Part shown: in pieces, positions 1 to 9,136 of the stretch
How the letters are laid out: each line of letters opens with the position of its first letter
Position numbering within the stretch: the stretch's first letter is position 1
Assembly (NCBI GenBank): GCA_026129525.1
Contig: JAHCHW010000007.1
Span: forward strand, 1 to 64,000
Origin: Chitinophagales bacterium
Lineage (GTDB): Bacteria; Bacteroidota; Bacteroidia; Chitinophagales; LD1
Reading direction: 5' to 3'
Length of the DNA: 64,000 bases
The notes under the pieces: generated by a model
Database searches by the model: none
The model's input: the letters and a program-made list of their open reading frames with translations, nothing else
Told to the model about the DNA's origin: nothing
Translations under genes and position numbers: made by a program

Positions 1-2871
1 CACCGGCACATCGTTTACCCAAATGTTGTAGTTACTAAGAATGTTGGTGGTATCAACGCCTCTAAAAGTTAAATGGAGTAAATCAGTAGCATAGCTAGAT
101 GCTTTAGCATAATCTTCTTTGTGAAGTATGTCGCTAGAGGGAGGAGGTTGAGTTAAGTTTAGCAATGTAGTATCTACCTTCAGTTTACTTACCCTCTTTT
201 GCCATGCCCGGTAGTAAGAGTTAACCAAAGCGGTATCTACCTTGCCAAACGCATGAGATACAGTTTGCGTAATCTTGTCCGGACGGTTATAAAGAATATC
301 AATCTGCCCCGGATGAATGACACTGCTACCTTGCCTTACCCGTATTTTGGGAAACATTGTTTTTGCCCCGGAGTAGTAACCGTCCTTATCAACAACTATA
401 AAATCGGCAGTGTCGCCCACTAATACTTGATACAATAACTCCTTCGAGTCAGTATTCCAAACTGAGATAGAGTTAAAGCCGGTAGTAACAAGTTGTTTGG
501 TTTCGTTCCAGTAATACATGGATGTTACTCTTGCATGTGGAGCAACTGAACTATAGAGTTCCATGCTGTTTGTATAGAAATTCCAAACAGCCGGTTTGCC
601 TGATGTATGAAAATACAGTAACACCGAGTCGGATAACAACAAAGCAGGAACATCTCTGTTACCACCAACATTTATTTCGTTTAACAGTTTAGCATTCTTA
701 AGGCTGTAAACTTTTAACTTGCCGGTACGCTCAATAGTATAAAAAATATTGCCGCTGCTTTCTACAGCCATGCTATTGCCAATCCATTTTTTGTTTTCCC
801 ATTCGAACACATGCTTTACAAGAGGGTTTTTAAAGTCCAATACGGTAATTTGCTTTTTGCTTGAATTACTAACAATGAATTTACTGCTTTGTGTGAAGGT
901 AAGTTGCATTCCGAGATAATCGAGTTTGTAATTGAACATTGGTTTGCCTGTGCCAGTTTCATAAACTATACATTCCGTATTGCCAATTAAATACATGTGC
1001 TGTGCATTGTTACAAAATCCGATCTGTACTGTGGCATATTTAATTGGGATACTGTATTCCTTCTTGATAACTCCGTTAATGATTGAAAATTTTCCGAACT
1101 CGTAGTAAGTTTTATAGATGAAGGCGGTTTGGGTTGTATCTAAGGCATATACCCAATCCATTTCGCACGGAGACGGGTAAGGGAAGGAGTTTGTGAAGTT
1201 CTTGTAAGTGCTTTTGTAGAGTATTTTGGCTGTATTGATATAGATTAGACTTACTGAATCTATGTCGTAACCGCCCATCCAGTTGAGCGAGTCGTTCCGT
1301 TTACAGATAAAGTTATACTCACTTTCCAGTGCTTTTTTTACAATAGTTTCAGGATACCTGTTACTTTCCACCTTTCCTTCATTTGCGTGAATGATTATAA
1401 GGTTGTTGTATTTAACAGCATTAAAGTCGGGGAGTTTAAACAACGAATACAGTGAGTTATCTGATTGGTCTTCTACAGTAAAAATGAGTTCATCGTTTAT
1501 TTTTCCCTTTAAAGCAATGTGCAGTTTTTTTATACCGGAGGCAAAAGGCTTGCTTTCAGCAACAGTGCCATTTTTAATCATCGCCAACTTATAGGATTCA
1601 TTCTCTTTGGTTAAGGCATTATACTTTCCTGTGCCTACAGGTTTTAAAATTGGCGAACTGCCAGCAGGCAATGCCGACACTTTTCCAGAAGTGGTGTTTA
1701 ATAATTTGATGTCATATCTACTCTCTTTGCCTTTATCATTGTAACCACTATACATTATTAGATTCGTGTCAATTATTTCTACCCAATCAATCGTTTGCGT
1801 TTCTTTTATGCTTGCCCTTACCCCGTTATCCATGTTTAGGGTGTAAAGCACCGAGCCTTCTTTGCCGAGTTTGCTTTCCGTAATGGCAAGTAAATGGGAG
1901 TTGTATCTACGATTTGCCCCATCGGCATCCATGCGACTAAATCCTTTGTTTAGCTCAAACTGCTTTATCAGCAATGTATCGTGTTCTATATTTACTATGG
2001 CAAATGGATAACCCGGTTTACTGGATGCTTCCGAAAAGGCAATCCAACTTTTGTTCTTATCCAGTTCATGGATATTATACTCGCTAAAGAAAAAGTTAAT
2101 CTCATGCAATGTTCCAAAAGTATTGCTCTCCTTATCAAAAAGACACAGTTGACTTTTGCCTTCATTGTAACGATGACACAGCAAATGCTTGCCGGCAGTT
2201 ATCGGCTCAAACTCCCATCCGCTGTAGTAGTATTTTTTTTTGTCAAACCGTTCAATCATTTTGCCGGTTAGCACATCTATGTAAGCTATCTCGTAGGTTT
2301 TATCCAGCACAAACACATGGTTGTAAAATTTGTATCGGTAACCTATATTACTCAAATCAAACGCTACTTCACTTTTCATTTCAGCAATAGATTTTGAGTT
2401 GCTTACCTGTGCTGTGTAATACTTATTGTTATGGCTAAAAACCAAAAAACTATCGCTATTAAAGAAGTGCGGAAAAGGCAACACTCCGCCCATTGGCATA
2501 AAGGACGATTCACTAGGTATGGTAAGCACAAACTCAAGAGTTGCTAGGTCGAAGATTTTTGCACTATCCTCTGATTTTAAAATCAGATACTTTTCGGAGG
2601 GGCTTAGTTTATATTCAGGATACTGATATGCATCTACAGTAATGTTCTTGATAACAGTCCCGCTATTATAATCCCAAAGGGTTATGCGATTATCGCTGAT
2701 AGCTTGAATGCCGGTGCTGAGATCGCTGCCGGACACTAAAATATTTTTGGACGGAATTAGTAACGGGTGACCATTTAGTACCCCCTCGTTCAGGTAAATC
2801 TCATGGGTGCCTTGGGCCTTCACCAACGCAAAACTCCAAAGCAACAAACCGAACAAATAAAATTTACGCAT
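1..2871 (-). CDS. WD40-like propeller / caspase-family protein, N-terminal 957 residues (cut by window edge)
   Basis: An open frame of 957 codons starts at ATG 2871 and runs without a stop off the left edge. A signal peptide (MRKFYLFGLLLWSFALVKAQ) opens the protein. Degenerate WD40-like blades follow, such as NRITLWDYNSGTVIKNI near residue 60 and TSMYYWNETKQLVTTGFNSI near 815. The last 150 residues resemble the linker seen in Bacteroidota WD40-caspase proteins: DKDGYYSGAK, then DILYNRPDKI, and at the very edge NIWVNDVPV. In that family a C14 caspase domain follows directly, so I infer it lies just outside the window. The start is 79 bp downstream of the stop of a second caspase-family gene on the same strand, which suggests an operon. 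The role is unknown. Confidence 0.75.
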   Translation of the reverse strand, partial: MRKFYLFGLLLWSFALVKAQGTHEIYLNEGVLNGHPLLIPSKNILVSGSDLSTGIQAISDNRITLWDYNSGTVIKNITVDAYQYPEYKLSPSEKYLILKSEDSAKIFDLATLEFVLTIPSESSFMPMGGVLPFPHFFNSDSFLVFSHNNKYYTAQVSNSKSIAEMKSEVAFDLSNIGYRYKFYNHVFVLDKTYEIAYIDVLTGKMIERFDKKKYYYSGWEFEPITAGKHLLCHRYNEGKSQLCLFDKESNTFGTLHEINFFFSEYNIHELDKNKSWIAFSEASSKPGYPFAIVNIEHDTLLIKQFELNKGFSRMDADGANRRYNSHLLAITESKLGKEGSVLYTLNMDNGVRASIKETQTIDWVEIIDTNLIMYSGYNDKGKESRYDIKLLNTTSGKVSALPAGSSPILKPVGTGKYNALTKENESYKLAMIKNGTVAESKPFASGIKKLHIALKGKINDELIFTVEDQSDNSLYSLFKLPDFNAVKYNNLIIIHANEGKVESNRYPETIVKKALESEYNFICKRNDSLNWMGGYDIDSVSLIYINTAKILYKSTYKNFTNSFPYPSPCEMDWVYALDTTQTAFIYKTYYEFGKFSIINGVIKKEYSIPIKYATVQIGFCNNAQHMYLIGNTECIVYETGTGKPMFNYKLDYLGMQLTFTQSSKFIVSNSSKKQITVLDFKNPLVKHVFEWENKKWIGNSMAVESSGNIFYTIERTGKLKVYSLKNAKLLNEINVGGNRDVPALLLSDSVLLYFHTSGKPAVWNFYTNSMELYSSVAPHARVTSMYYWNETKQLVTTGFNSISVWNTDSKELLYQVLVGDTADFIVVDKDGYYSGAKTMFPKIRVRQGSSVIHPGQIDILYNRPDKITQTVSHAFGKVDTALVNSYYRAWQKRVSKLKVDTTLLNLTQPPPSSDILHKEDYAKASSYATDLLHLTFRGVDTTNILSNYNIWVNDVPV

Positions 2872-2950
2872 GGTGGTAGGTGTTACGTAAATGTAAAAAC
2901 GAAATCAGTAACAGAAAAAGGGGGACTATGTGTTTGTAACTATCAATTAA

Positions 2951-4918
2951 CTACCAACCATAGTAATAATACATGGGATTAGTATTGTAATAAACAGGCC
3001 GATTAGATTTCTGCGGCTGTAAAATAGCTTTAGCCTCAGCATCTTTTTCACCTAAGTAGCTTTTAAACTTAGCTAAGTCTTTCCTGTATTTTTCCTCCTG
3101 TGGTGGTTTTAGCTCTATGAGTTTAAGATAATGGTCAAGTGCCAAATTGTATTTTTTCCAGTCAATAAAATTGCATATACGGTTAATGTAAAATTTCTCT
3201 TCAAACGGATTAAGCAGTATAGCTTTTCGATAATACAGGTCGGCACTGTCGTACTGTCTTTTGTAATTAAAATTGGCTCCCAAATTATTGATGGCATCCT
3301 CATACCGAGGATTTGAAGCAATAGACTTACGATAGTAAATTTCCGCACTGTCATACTGCTGCATGTTGGTAAAAATAACGCCCATCATATTTGCGGAAAA
3401 ACTCCATTGTGGCGCTAACTCAAAAGCAAGCCGCTCATATTTAAGGGCGCTATCCATTTCTTCCAATTGCGTAAATAGCATTGCCTTTGTGTGGTAAGTA
3501 TAAGGCCAGTTCATAAGCATTAAGGAAGAGTCGGCATATATTAATCCTTTACGCCAATCTGCTTCTTTATAAGAGTCTTTCATGGCACGCGCTTTCAAAA
3601 ACAAACGCGATGCCTCCGACTTTCTTAATAATGTTGCATTTTGCTGAAGATACAATGCTGCCGCTCTAAAACAATCTGCCGCATTTAAAAAATCTATTTG
3701 GGTATACTTCACACGCTCAAGCAAACCTTTCGAATAATAGTCAATAGGTTTTTGCCCCTTATCTAAACAAGCGGCAATAAACATATCGGTAAGGTCGTCC
3801 TGTTGCAGTTTGCTTTTGGTAACTTTCAGTAATTGGTCAAGATAATAGCGGGCATTGTTCTTTTCGGGTTCAATTAGGCGTTCATCGCCTATGGCAGCCA
3901 CAAAGGCGGCAAACAATGCGGTATCAACAGCAGCATCGGCAAGCGCGCTTTTAGTAACCATTGCCAGGTAATCGCTGTTATTGTTTTTATGAGCAATCAG
4001 TTGCTCTTTTACTTTTTCGTTAACGCGGCAGAGTACCTGCTTATCGCCTTTAAACTCGGGTGTTTGCCGAGGCTCGCCTGTGGTGGGCGATTTGGTATCT
4101 TCGCCTACATTGCGCTTTACATAGTTTTCCAGTTCGTAGAGCGTAACCTTGCCATCAGGGGTAGTAGGGTTATCTGCCAAACCTAGCAAACCGTTAATAA
4201 GGTGAAAGGAGAACACCCCTCTGCCATTGCCCCACTTTTTGTCTTCAAACGAAACCTCATCAGCCGTGCAGCTTACCATTTTGGTAAGCCCCGGTATTTG
4301 TTGCTCCATTACGCTGCTGTATAAAAAGCGTGAGGAGTTATCCTTACCCACCAGTTCGTTGGTGCGGCAAAAGTCCGAAATGAAAAAGACCTTCGCCTGC
4401 TTCTCGATAAACATTTTTACCACCGTTTGCATTTCGAGCAGATTGATGCCCGATACTGCAGTGTATTCTTCCTTGTCGCTAACCTTAGGCGTATTGTGCG
4501 ATAAAAAGTAAATGGCTTCAGGATTTATGGCATCGCCATGTCCCGAAAGGTAGATGTAAACACGGTCACCGGGTTTCAATCTTCTCAAAATCCATGCGCG
4601 TTCTTTTTTAATGTTATTGTCGGTTGCGTTTTGGTTGGTAAGCAGTTTAATGTTTATGCTATCCACCGTGCCCATTGCTCCGCTTCGTAAAAACATGGCA
4701 AAGTAAACTGCATCGCTGTCGGCATATTGCAACTGTGGCATAGCGGGGTCTTCGTATTTCGAAACGCCTACTATTAAGGCGTAGATGGTGCCGGTGTCTT
4801 CGGGTTCTGTAGCTTGGTTGGTGTTTTGCACGGCAGCGCCTTTTGTGCCGGCAACTTGGCTTAAACCCAACACAACATGCAGAAAAAGAAAGTGCAGGAG
4901 TAAAACTTTTTTCATCAA
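2951..4918 (-). CDS. secreted caspase-family (peptidase C14) protein with C-terminal TPRs
   Basis: 655 residues. A signal peptide covers about residues 1-21 (MMKKVLLLHFLFLHVVLGLS). A caspase-fold domain spans about 44-290: it opens with YALIVGVSKYEDP, has the catalytic histidine in YLSGHGD (His127) and a candidate catalytic cysteine in FISDFCRTNE (Cys184). Tetratricopeptide repeats occupy about 470-615 (for example YDSAEIYYRKSIASNPRYED), and the tail is tyrosine-rich (NPMYYYYGW). Both dyad residues are present, so it could be an active cysteine protease of the metacaspase type, probably cleaving after basic residues (family knowledge, not visible here). The signal peptide places it in the periplasm or outside. 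A TAnnTTTG promoter element lies 35 nt upstream. It probably heads an operon with the WD40 gene that follows. Confidence 0.85.
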   Translation of the reverse strand: MMKKVLLLHFLFLHVVLGLSQVAGTKGAAVQNTNQATEPEDTGTIYALIVGVSKYEDPAMPQLQYADSDAVYFAMFLRSGAMGTVDSINIKLLTNQNATDNNIKKERAWILRRLKPGDRVYIYLSGHGDAINPEAIYFLSHNTPKVSDKEEYTAVSGINLLEMQTVVKMFIEKQAKVFFISDFCRTNELVGKDNSSRFLYSSVMEQQIPGLTKMVSCTADEVSFEDKKWGNGRGVFSFHLINGLLGLADNPTTPDGKVTLYELENYVKRNVGEDTKSPTTGEPRQTPEFKGDKQVLCRVNEKVKEQLIAHKNNNSDYLAMVTKSALADAAVDTALFAAFVAAIGDERLIEPEKNNARYYLDQLLKVTKSKLQQDDLTDMFIAACLDKGQKPIDYYSKGLLERVKYTQIDFLNAADCFRAAALYLQQNATLLRKSEASRLFLKARAMKDSYKEADWRKGLIYADSSLMLMNWPYTYHTKAMLFTQLEEMDSALKYERLAFELAPQWSFSANMMGVIFTNMQQYDSAEIYYRKSIASNPRYEDAINNLGANFNYKRQYDSADLYYRKAILLNPFEEKFYINRICNFIDWKKYNLALDHYLKLIELKPPQEEKYRKDLAKFKSYLGEKDAEAKAILQPQKSNRPVYYNTNPMYYYYGW

Positions 4919-4953
4919 CCAACGGTGTGTACGCCTTTGTTCATCAAACAGAC

Positions 4954-4961
4954 CAAAGCTA
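4954..4961 (-). promoter_or_regulatory. TAGCTTTG -7 element of the caspase-TPR gene
   Basis: Minus-strand TAGCTTTG matches the Bacteroidota sigma-ABfr -7 consensus TAnnTTTG. 35 nt separate it from the ATG at 4918. No clear -33 TTTG is seen. Confidence 0.5.
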
Positions 4962-5073
4962 TTTATTTACCGGGAATAAGATAACGAGATAAGTAATTTC
5001 CATAAGGCTGTTGGTGAGGAACTAAATGAAATGAGCAGTGGCTGCTTGTGCGTTAACTCACCACAAAAAACGT

Positions 5074-5430
5074 TTAATACAAATACCAAACTCCGTATCG
5101 GTCGTTTTCGTATAGCGTACTGTCGCGCAGGGTAAACGAGTTAGTGCTAAGGCAAACGCAATTACGGTACGTGCTTAAAATTTGAATAAGGCTGTCTTTG
5201 CGCTCATATCGTCCGTAGCATTTGTTGTGGTTCAACATTTTACCGCAAACTACTGTATAATAACCTCCTTTGCCGAAAGTAATTGCAGGGTCAATTTGCA
5301 TAAGGCGTATTTCGTATTTGCCGCGCGCTTTTGTTGCCTGCATAATGGTATTGGATGGAAGAATAATACAGCCGCTTAACAAAAACAGTGTGAAAAACAG
5401 AAAGAGTGGTGTGATTGTATTAAAGTTCAA
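5074..5430 (-). CDS. small lipoprotein of unknown function
   Basis: 118 residues from a TTG start. A type II signal peptide ends in a lipobox (LLSGC, Cys21), so the mature protein should be membrane-anchored. The remainder is about 97 residues with four further cysteines (CGK, CYG, CVC), an arrangement that could form disulfides in the periplasm or on the surface. I recognise no family. It lies 38 bp after the HmuY-like gene on the same strand and could be its last operon member, but nothing in the sequence ties it to heme uptake. Confidence 0.6.
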   Translation of the reverse strand: MNFNTITPLFLFFTLFLLSGCIILPSNTIMQATKARGKYEIRLMQIDPAITFGKGGYYTVVCGKMLNHNKCYGRYERKDSLIQILSTYRNCVCLSTNSFTLRDSTLYENDRYGVWYLY

Positions 5431-5468
5431 TTCTTACTTGGTTTAGCAGCATGATTCACAAAGAGATT

Positions 5469-6557
5469 TTACAACCTATAATACTCAAACGTAGGGTAGC
5501 CCCAAATTCCATCTTTCTTAAAATCAATAAAACGCAGTTTGTAAAACCTGTCCTCACCGGCTTTAATAAAAAAGGTGTACCACGTTTTGGTAATGTAATC
5601 GCCCAATTCGTAGCGCTTCCATTCGTAGCCTATGGCATCTCTGCGGGGTTGCAGTTGGGCTAAATCCAAAAACTCCACTTCGTTAAAGTTTACGGTTGAA
5701 TCTAAATACGCCTGCACTTTTGCCGGATTGGTTAACACACCTGTTACCTGATAGGGCAAATAGTAAGGGTCGTAAAACACTACACTGTAGCGGGTAAAAC
5801 ACAAATCCCATTCTGCTTTGGCCGGTTCAATATTATCTACCATACTGCCGGTGCCGTTAAACGTAAAGTAACGGTAGTTGCGCGTGGCATCTTTTTGTAT
5901 AAGTGCAGTTTTGATAAGCGTATCGTTTACCCCTGCATACGAAATGGAATAAGAACTGCCGTTAAAATCGTTTACCTGAAGTTTAATATAGCCGAGGTTG
6001 TTTTCGTGGTCATCTAACCCCAGGTTAATAATGTAAACCTCGCCCTTGGAAACAGGTTGATTGGTGAGCGCTTGCCACCAAGCACCAATGGCGTTAGAGT
6101 CGGTATTAAACTCGCCTAATTCGTAAAGCCAATGCTTGCCGGTTGTATCGGCAATGGTAGTTTCTTTTATGTCGGTGCGGTCGGTACGCAAAGCCGACAT
6201 CAGTTTGGCAGTGTTGAGCCAAATGTAAAAATCATTATTGCCGCAGTCGAACAGTAAGTCGTATGCAAAGCGCGAGTTGGAACTAACCACGCGGTTGGTT
6301 TCAAGGCTGTAAAAAAACTGATTGGCGTAGTCGTGCCCCATTTCAATAACCGCTGTTTGCCCTATGCCCTGATTGCCCGGAGGGGCAAGAGGCTTTTCTT
6401 TGAAACAGGACGATAAAGCAAAAACTGCGATGAGGAATAAGGAATGAGGAATGAGTGATGAGAAATGAGGAATGAATAACGAAAAGGGAGATACATTTCC
6501 CAAACGCTTCAGAAAATTGAAGATTGAAGACTGAAGATTGAAAATTGCCTGTATCAT
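5469..6557 (-). CDS. HmuY-family lipoprotein
   Basis: 362 residues from ATG 6557, which overlaps the stop of the upstream TonB receptor as ATGA and so implies translational coupling. An open frame extends 45 nt further upstream, but that is internal to the receptor gene. The lipobox is ALSSC (Cys51) after an unusually long signal region whose coding DNA consists of two low-complexity repeat tracts (see findings). The mature part carries HmuY-like features: FAYDLLFDCGNNDFYIWLN, EWDLCFTRYSV and a final GYPTFEYYRL. HmuY of Porphyromonas gingivalis is a surface heme-binding lipoprotein that passes heme to the TonB receptor HmuR, and the gene order here fits that partnership. Ligand specificity cannot be read from sequence. 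Confidence 0.8.
   Translation of the reverse strand: MIQAIFNLQSSIFNFLKRLGNVSPFSLFIPHFSSLIPHSLFLIAVFALSSCFKEKPLAPPGNQGIGQTAVIEMGHDYANQFFYSLETNRVVSSNSRFAYDLLFDCGNNDFYIWLNTAKLMSALRTDRTDIKETTIADTTGKHWLYELGEFNTDSNAIGAWWQALTNQPVSKGEVYIINLGLDDHENNLGYIKLQVNDFNGSSYSISYAGVNDTLIKTALIQKDATRNYRYFTFNGTGSMVDNIEPAKAEWDLCFTRYSVVFYDPYYLPYQVTGVLTNPAKVQAYLDSTVNFNEVEFLDLAQLQPRRDAIGYEWKRYELGDYITKTWYTFFIKAGEDRFYKLRFIDFKKDGIWGYPTFEYYRL
6431..6480. repeat. GAATGAG/TGATGAG low-complexity tract
   Basis: A 50-bp run of imperfect GAATGAG-like units (GGAATGAGGAATGAGTGATG at its centre). It lies inside the signal-peptide codons of the HmuY-like gene. The 12-mer AATGAGTGATGA recurs in a similar tract at 39665-39703. Confidence 0.7.
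6514..6547. repeat. ATTGAAGA-type repeat tract, solo copy
   Basis: 34 bp of tandem ATTGAAGA/CTGAAGA units, the same sequence type as the inverted arms that flank the four-helix-bundle gene at 27.75-28.2 kb. Here it has no gene of its own and encodes part of the leader of the HmuY-like lipoprotein. Confidence 0.7.
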
Positions 6558-8833
6558 TTTCCGTAGTGCAATATTAATGATGCAAAGAAAGTTCGCCCCC
6601 AACCAATGTTAACCGCATTGCCGCCAAGGTTGTGCCCCACACTGCTAATTCCGGTGGCGGTTACATTGCGAACACCAACCAAATTTTTTCCGCCAACAAT
6701 TACTTGTATGCGTTCTTTCCAGAAACTGCGCGCCAGCGATACATCAAGCATGTGGTACGAATTGCGCGTGCCCGCTTGTATGCTGTTGTTAATACTGAAC
6801 AAAGGTTTGCGCCCGTTAAACTTGTAGAAAGCAGAAAACGTTAACTCGGCTTTAGGAATGGTGTAGCTGAACGAAGCGGTAAAGTCGGGGCTTAGGAATT
6901 TCACCTTATCGCTGCCACCTTGCGTGTTACTTAACTCATAGCGGGTAAACAGCACCGAGGTATTTACCATCAATCGTTTCCAGCGGTAACCCAATGCCAC
7001 ATCGCCACCGTACGTAATGTATCGTTTAATGTTGAAGTATTGGAAAGTATCCGGCTCCGGTCCAATGCTGGGGCGTATGCGCCAGTCAATTTTATCTTTT
7101 ATGTTGTTGTAAAATGCCGAAGCCGAAAAGGTGAGGAAGTGTTCTTTCTTTATCGGCTGGGTGTAGCTTACCGAAGCATTAGCGGTGTGTCCGTCTTCGG
7201 GTTGCAGGCTTTCGTTGCCTTTAAGCGAGTGGTTGCTGTCAAAAAATACTAAGTAGAGTTCCTTTAGCGAAGGGGCGCGGTAACCTCTGCCGTACGAAGC
7301 GCGAAACACTACACGGTCTTTGTAACCATATTTTACATTCAACGAAGGGATAAGCGGCACACGGAAGCGGGTGTTGTAGGTAATGCGGATGGCGGGTTGT
7401 ATGTCTAAGCCTTCCACCACCGATACGCGTATGCTGCCGAAAGCCGCATAGTTATCCATGCGTTGCTTGCCGTTTTCGATACGTGTTTGCCGTGTAATTT
7501 CGTTTGTGGTTTCAATGCCGAACATAAAGTTGAGGCGGTTTTTCCATGCAGCCATGTTGTAAGTAGCACGCACTAATGCCTGATGATAGCGGGCAGTATC
7601 TTGCAAATTGGGCGCGGCAACCAACTGTTCTTTTTGGGTAACTAAATTTTTTGAATACAAATTGGTAAAGCGTATAAAACCGGAGTAGGCAGCCAACACA
7701 TCTAATTGGTAACCTTCCTTAAACCTATACATAAACGATGCAGCCGCACGCGGACGATAGGTAAGATATTTTACATCATCGCCCACATAGGTCCATGCGG
7801 TATCGTTGTTTTCGAACGAAAGTGTTTGGCGTGGGGCACTGCGGTTAAGCATCAACTCGCGAAAAAATGCACCCGATAACGAAACACGGAAACGATTGCC
7901 GGTGTACAGATACTTGGCATCGGCAAAATATTGTTCTTTGGGTTTCCATTCTTTAAACCTTGCAATAGAGTCGAAAGTGGTAAAGCCGCCAAAGAAGTAG
8001 CGCCCGCCACTTAGGTAAAGTTGATTTTTTTTGAAAGCAAACCCGGCATTCAGTTCGGCATTGTATTGCCCTACCGATTCGTAGTAGCCTTTCAGGTTAA
8101 GATTCACTTTTTGTTGCTGAAAAGTTTTGGTAATAATGTTTACCACTCCGCCCATGGCATCGGTGCCGTAAATAACCGAAAGCGGTCCTTCCACAATTTC
8201 AATACGCTCAATGTTGCTGATGTTTATTTGGCTGAGGTCGAGCTTGCCGTCTAAGCGCCCTACAACGGGTACGCCATCTACCATAATTTTTACTCCCTCG
8301 CCCGAAATCCCGTTTATACTCATGCTGCTGCCGAAAACATTATCCTGCCCCAGGTCAATGTGCAGTTCGTTTTGCAATGCTTCGCGCAGGTTGTTGGCTC
8401 CTTTGGCTTTTATGGTTTCGGCATTTATAACCTTTACTTCATACACCGATTTTTGCGGACTGCCGGGTGCATACTGCCCTGTTACCACTACATCCTTTAC
8501 ATCTTGCGAAGCATAGTTTAAATGGTACGTTTTGTTTTGAATGGTGTAAACCGTATCGGTAAGTGTGGTAAAACCGAGGTGCGAAATTTGAACAATAACC
8601 GGCTCGGTAAACTGATACTGGAATGTGCCGTGCACATCGGTAAGCCCTGCAATAAACTTTACTTTTTTTAACGCTGCCGAATCGAGCAGTACAATTTTTA
8701 CAATGGCATCTGCTAACGGTTTGCCGTCATCGCCTTTAACCACTGTAACCGAAGCATTACCGGGGTCAAACGCAAAACTTGGGCATGTTAATACCACTAA
8801 CAACCATAGGAGTAAACCGCACCGCCTGCTCAT
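6554..8833 (-). CDS. TonB-dependent outer-membrane receptor (HmuR-like partner of HmuY)
   Basis: 759 residues from ATG 8833 (MSRRCGLLLWLLVV). An in-frame ATG at 8851 would add six residues, but it lies only 7 nt from the TAAGTTTG element at 8859-8866, too close for a leader, so I prefer 8833. In order: signal peptide, carboxypeptidase-regulatory-like domain (about 25-115, VTVVKGDDGKPLADAIVKI), plug domain (about 120-235, with KIMVDGVPV and the hallmark YGTDAMGGVVNIITK), then a beta-barrel to a C-terminal FFASLILHYGK. It imports a substrate across the outer membrane using TonB-ExbBD energy. The coupled downstream HmuY-like gene suggests heme, which is inference. Confidence 0.9.
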   Translation of the reverse strand: MSRRCGLLLWLLVVLTCPSFAFDPGNASVTVVKGDDGKPLADAIVKIVLLDSAALKKVKFIAGLTDVHGTFQYQFTEPVIVQISHLGFTTLTDTVYTIQNKTYHLNYASQDVKDVVVTGQYAPGSPQKSVYEVKVINAETIKAKGANNLREALQNELHIDLGQDNVFGSSMSINGISGEGVKIMVDGVPVVGRLDGKLDLSQINISNIERIEIVEGPLSVIYGTDAMGGVVNIITKTFQQQKVNLNLKGYYESVGQYNAELNAGFAFKKNQLYLSGGRYFFGGFTTFDSIARFKEWKPKEQYFADAKYLYTGNRFRVSLSGAFFRELMLNRSAPRQTLSFENNDTAWTYVGDDVKYLTYRPRAAASFMYRFKEGYQLDVLAAYSGFIRFTNLYSKNLVTQKEQLVAAPNLQDTARYHQALVRATYNMAAWKNRLNFMFGIETTNEITRQTRIENGKQRMDNYAAFGSIRVSVVEGLDIQPAIRITYNTRFRVPLIPSLNVKYGYKDRVVFRASYGRGYRAPSLKELYLVFFDSNHSLKGNESLQPEDGHTANASVSYTQPIKKEHFLTFSASAFYNNIKDKIDWRIRPSIGPEPDTFQYFNIKRYITYGGDVALGYRWKRLMVNTSVLFTRYELSNTQGGSDKVKFLSPDFTASFSYTIPKAELTFSAFYKFNGRKPLFSINNSIQAGTRNSYHMLDVSLARSFWKERIQVIVGGKNLVGVRNVTATGISSVGHNLGGNAVNIGWGRTFFASLILHYGK

Positions 8834-8858
8834 ACACGTATCGCCATCCATGCAGAGG

Positions 8859-8866
8859 CAAACTTA
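8859..8866 (-). promoter_or_regulatory. TAAGTTTG -7 element of the TonB receptor/HmuY operon
   Basis: Minus-strand match to TAnnTTTG, 25 nt before ATG 8833. It is the basis for preferring that start over ATG 8851. Confidence 0.4.
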
Positions 8867-9005
8867 GCCCGAAGGGGGCGCAGTAGGTAGTGAGAATTGT
8901 CATGGAAATGTCATTTTTTATACTTGCCCATTTCTCCGTTAAAAAACGACCGACCTATTTTAGGACAAGATACATAAATTGCTTATAGCATACACAAAGA
9001 ACATG

Positions 9006-9089
9006 TGCCCGAAGCGAGATTCGAACTCGCACACCCTTACGGGCGCTACCCCCTCAAAGTAGTGTGTCTACCAATTCCACCATCCGGGC
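9006..9089 (-). tRNA. tRNA-Leu(GAG)
   Basis: 84 nt, class II with a long variable arm. The acceptor GCCCGGA pairs with TTCGGGC, and the discriminator is A as leucyl-tRNA synthetase requires. The anticodon stem CTACT/GGTAG encloses loop TTGAGGG, giving anticodon GAG (reads CUC/CUU). The T arm is GCGAG-TTCGAAT-CTCGC. CCA is not encoded (CAT follows). A TATATTTG promoter element precedes it. Confidence 0.95.
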
Positions 9090-9097
9090 AGGGGTTG

Positions 9098-9105
9098 CAA
9101 ATATA
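9098..9105 (-). promoter_or_regulatory. TATATTTG -7 element of tRNA-Leu
   Basis: Minus-strand TAnnTTTG match ending 8 nt before the mature tRNA 5' end, so transcription would start almost at the tRNA. Confidence 0.5.
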
Positions 9106-9136
9106 ATTGTTCATTGCAAAGCTGAAAGTGAGATGA

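Noticed and set aside
199..2626. Several 65-96-codon plus-strand frames in the first 2.7 kb
   Set aside because: All lie antisense to the continuous minus-strand WD40/caspase-family frame, which explains the whole stretch.
5449..5663. Short plus-strand frame starting ATG 5451 beside the small lipoprotein
   Set aside because: It is antisense to the C-terminal codons of the HmuY-like gene and has no signal or domain.
6431..6547. Possible CRISPR-like or tandem-repeat array
   Set aside because: Units are short and degenerate, with no unique spacers or cas genes; better described as low-complexity intergenic repeats.
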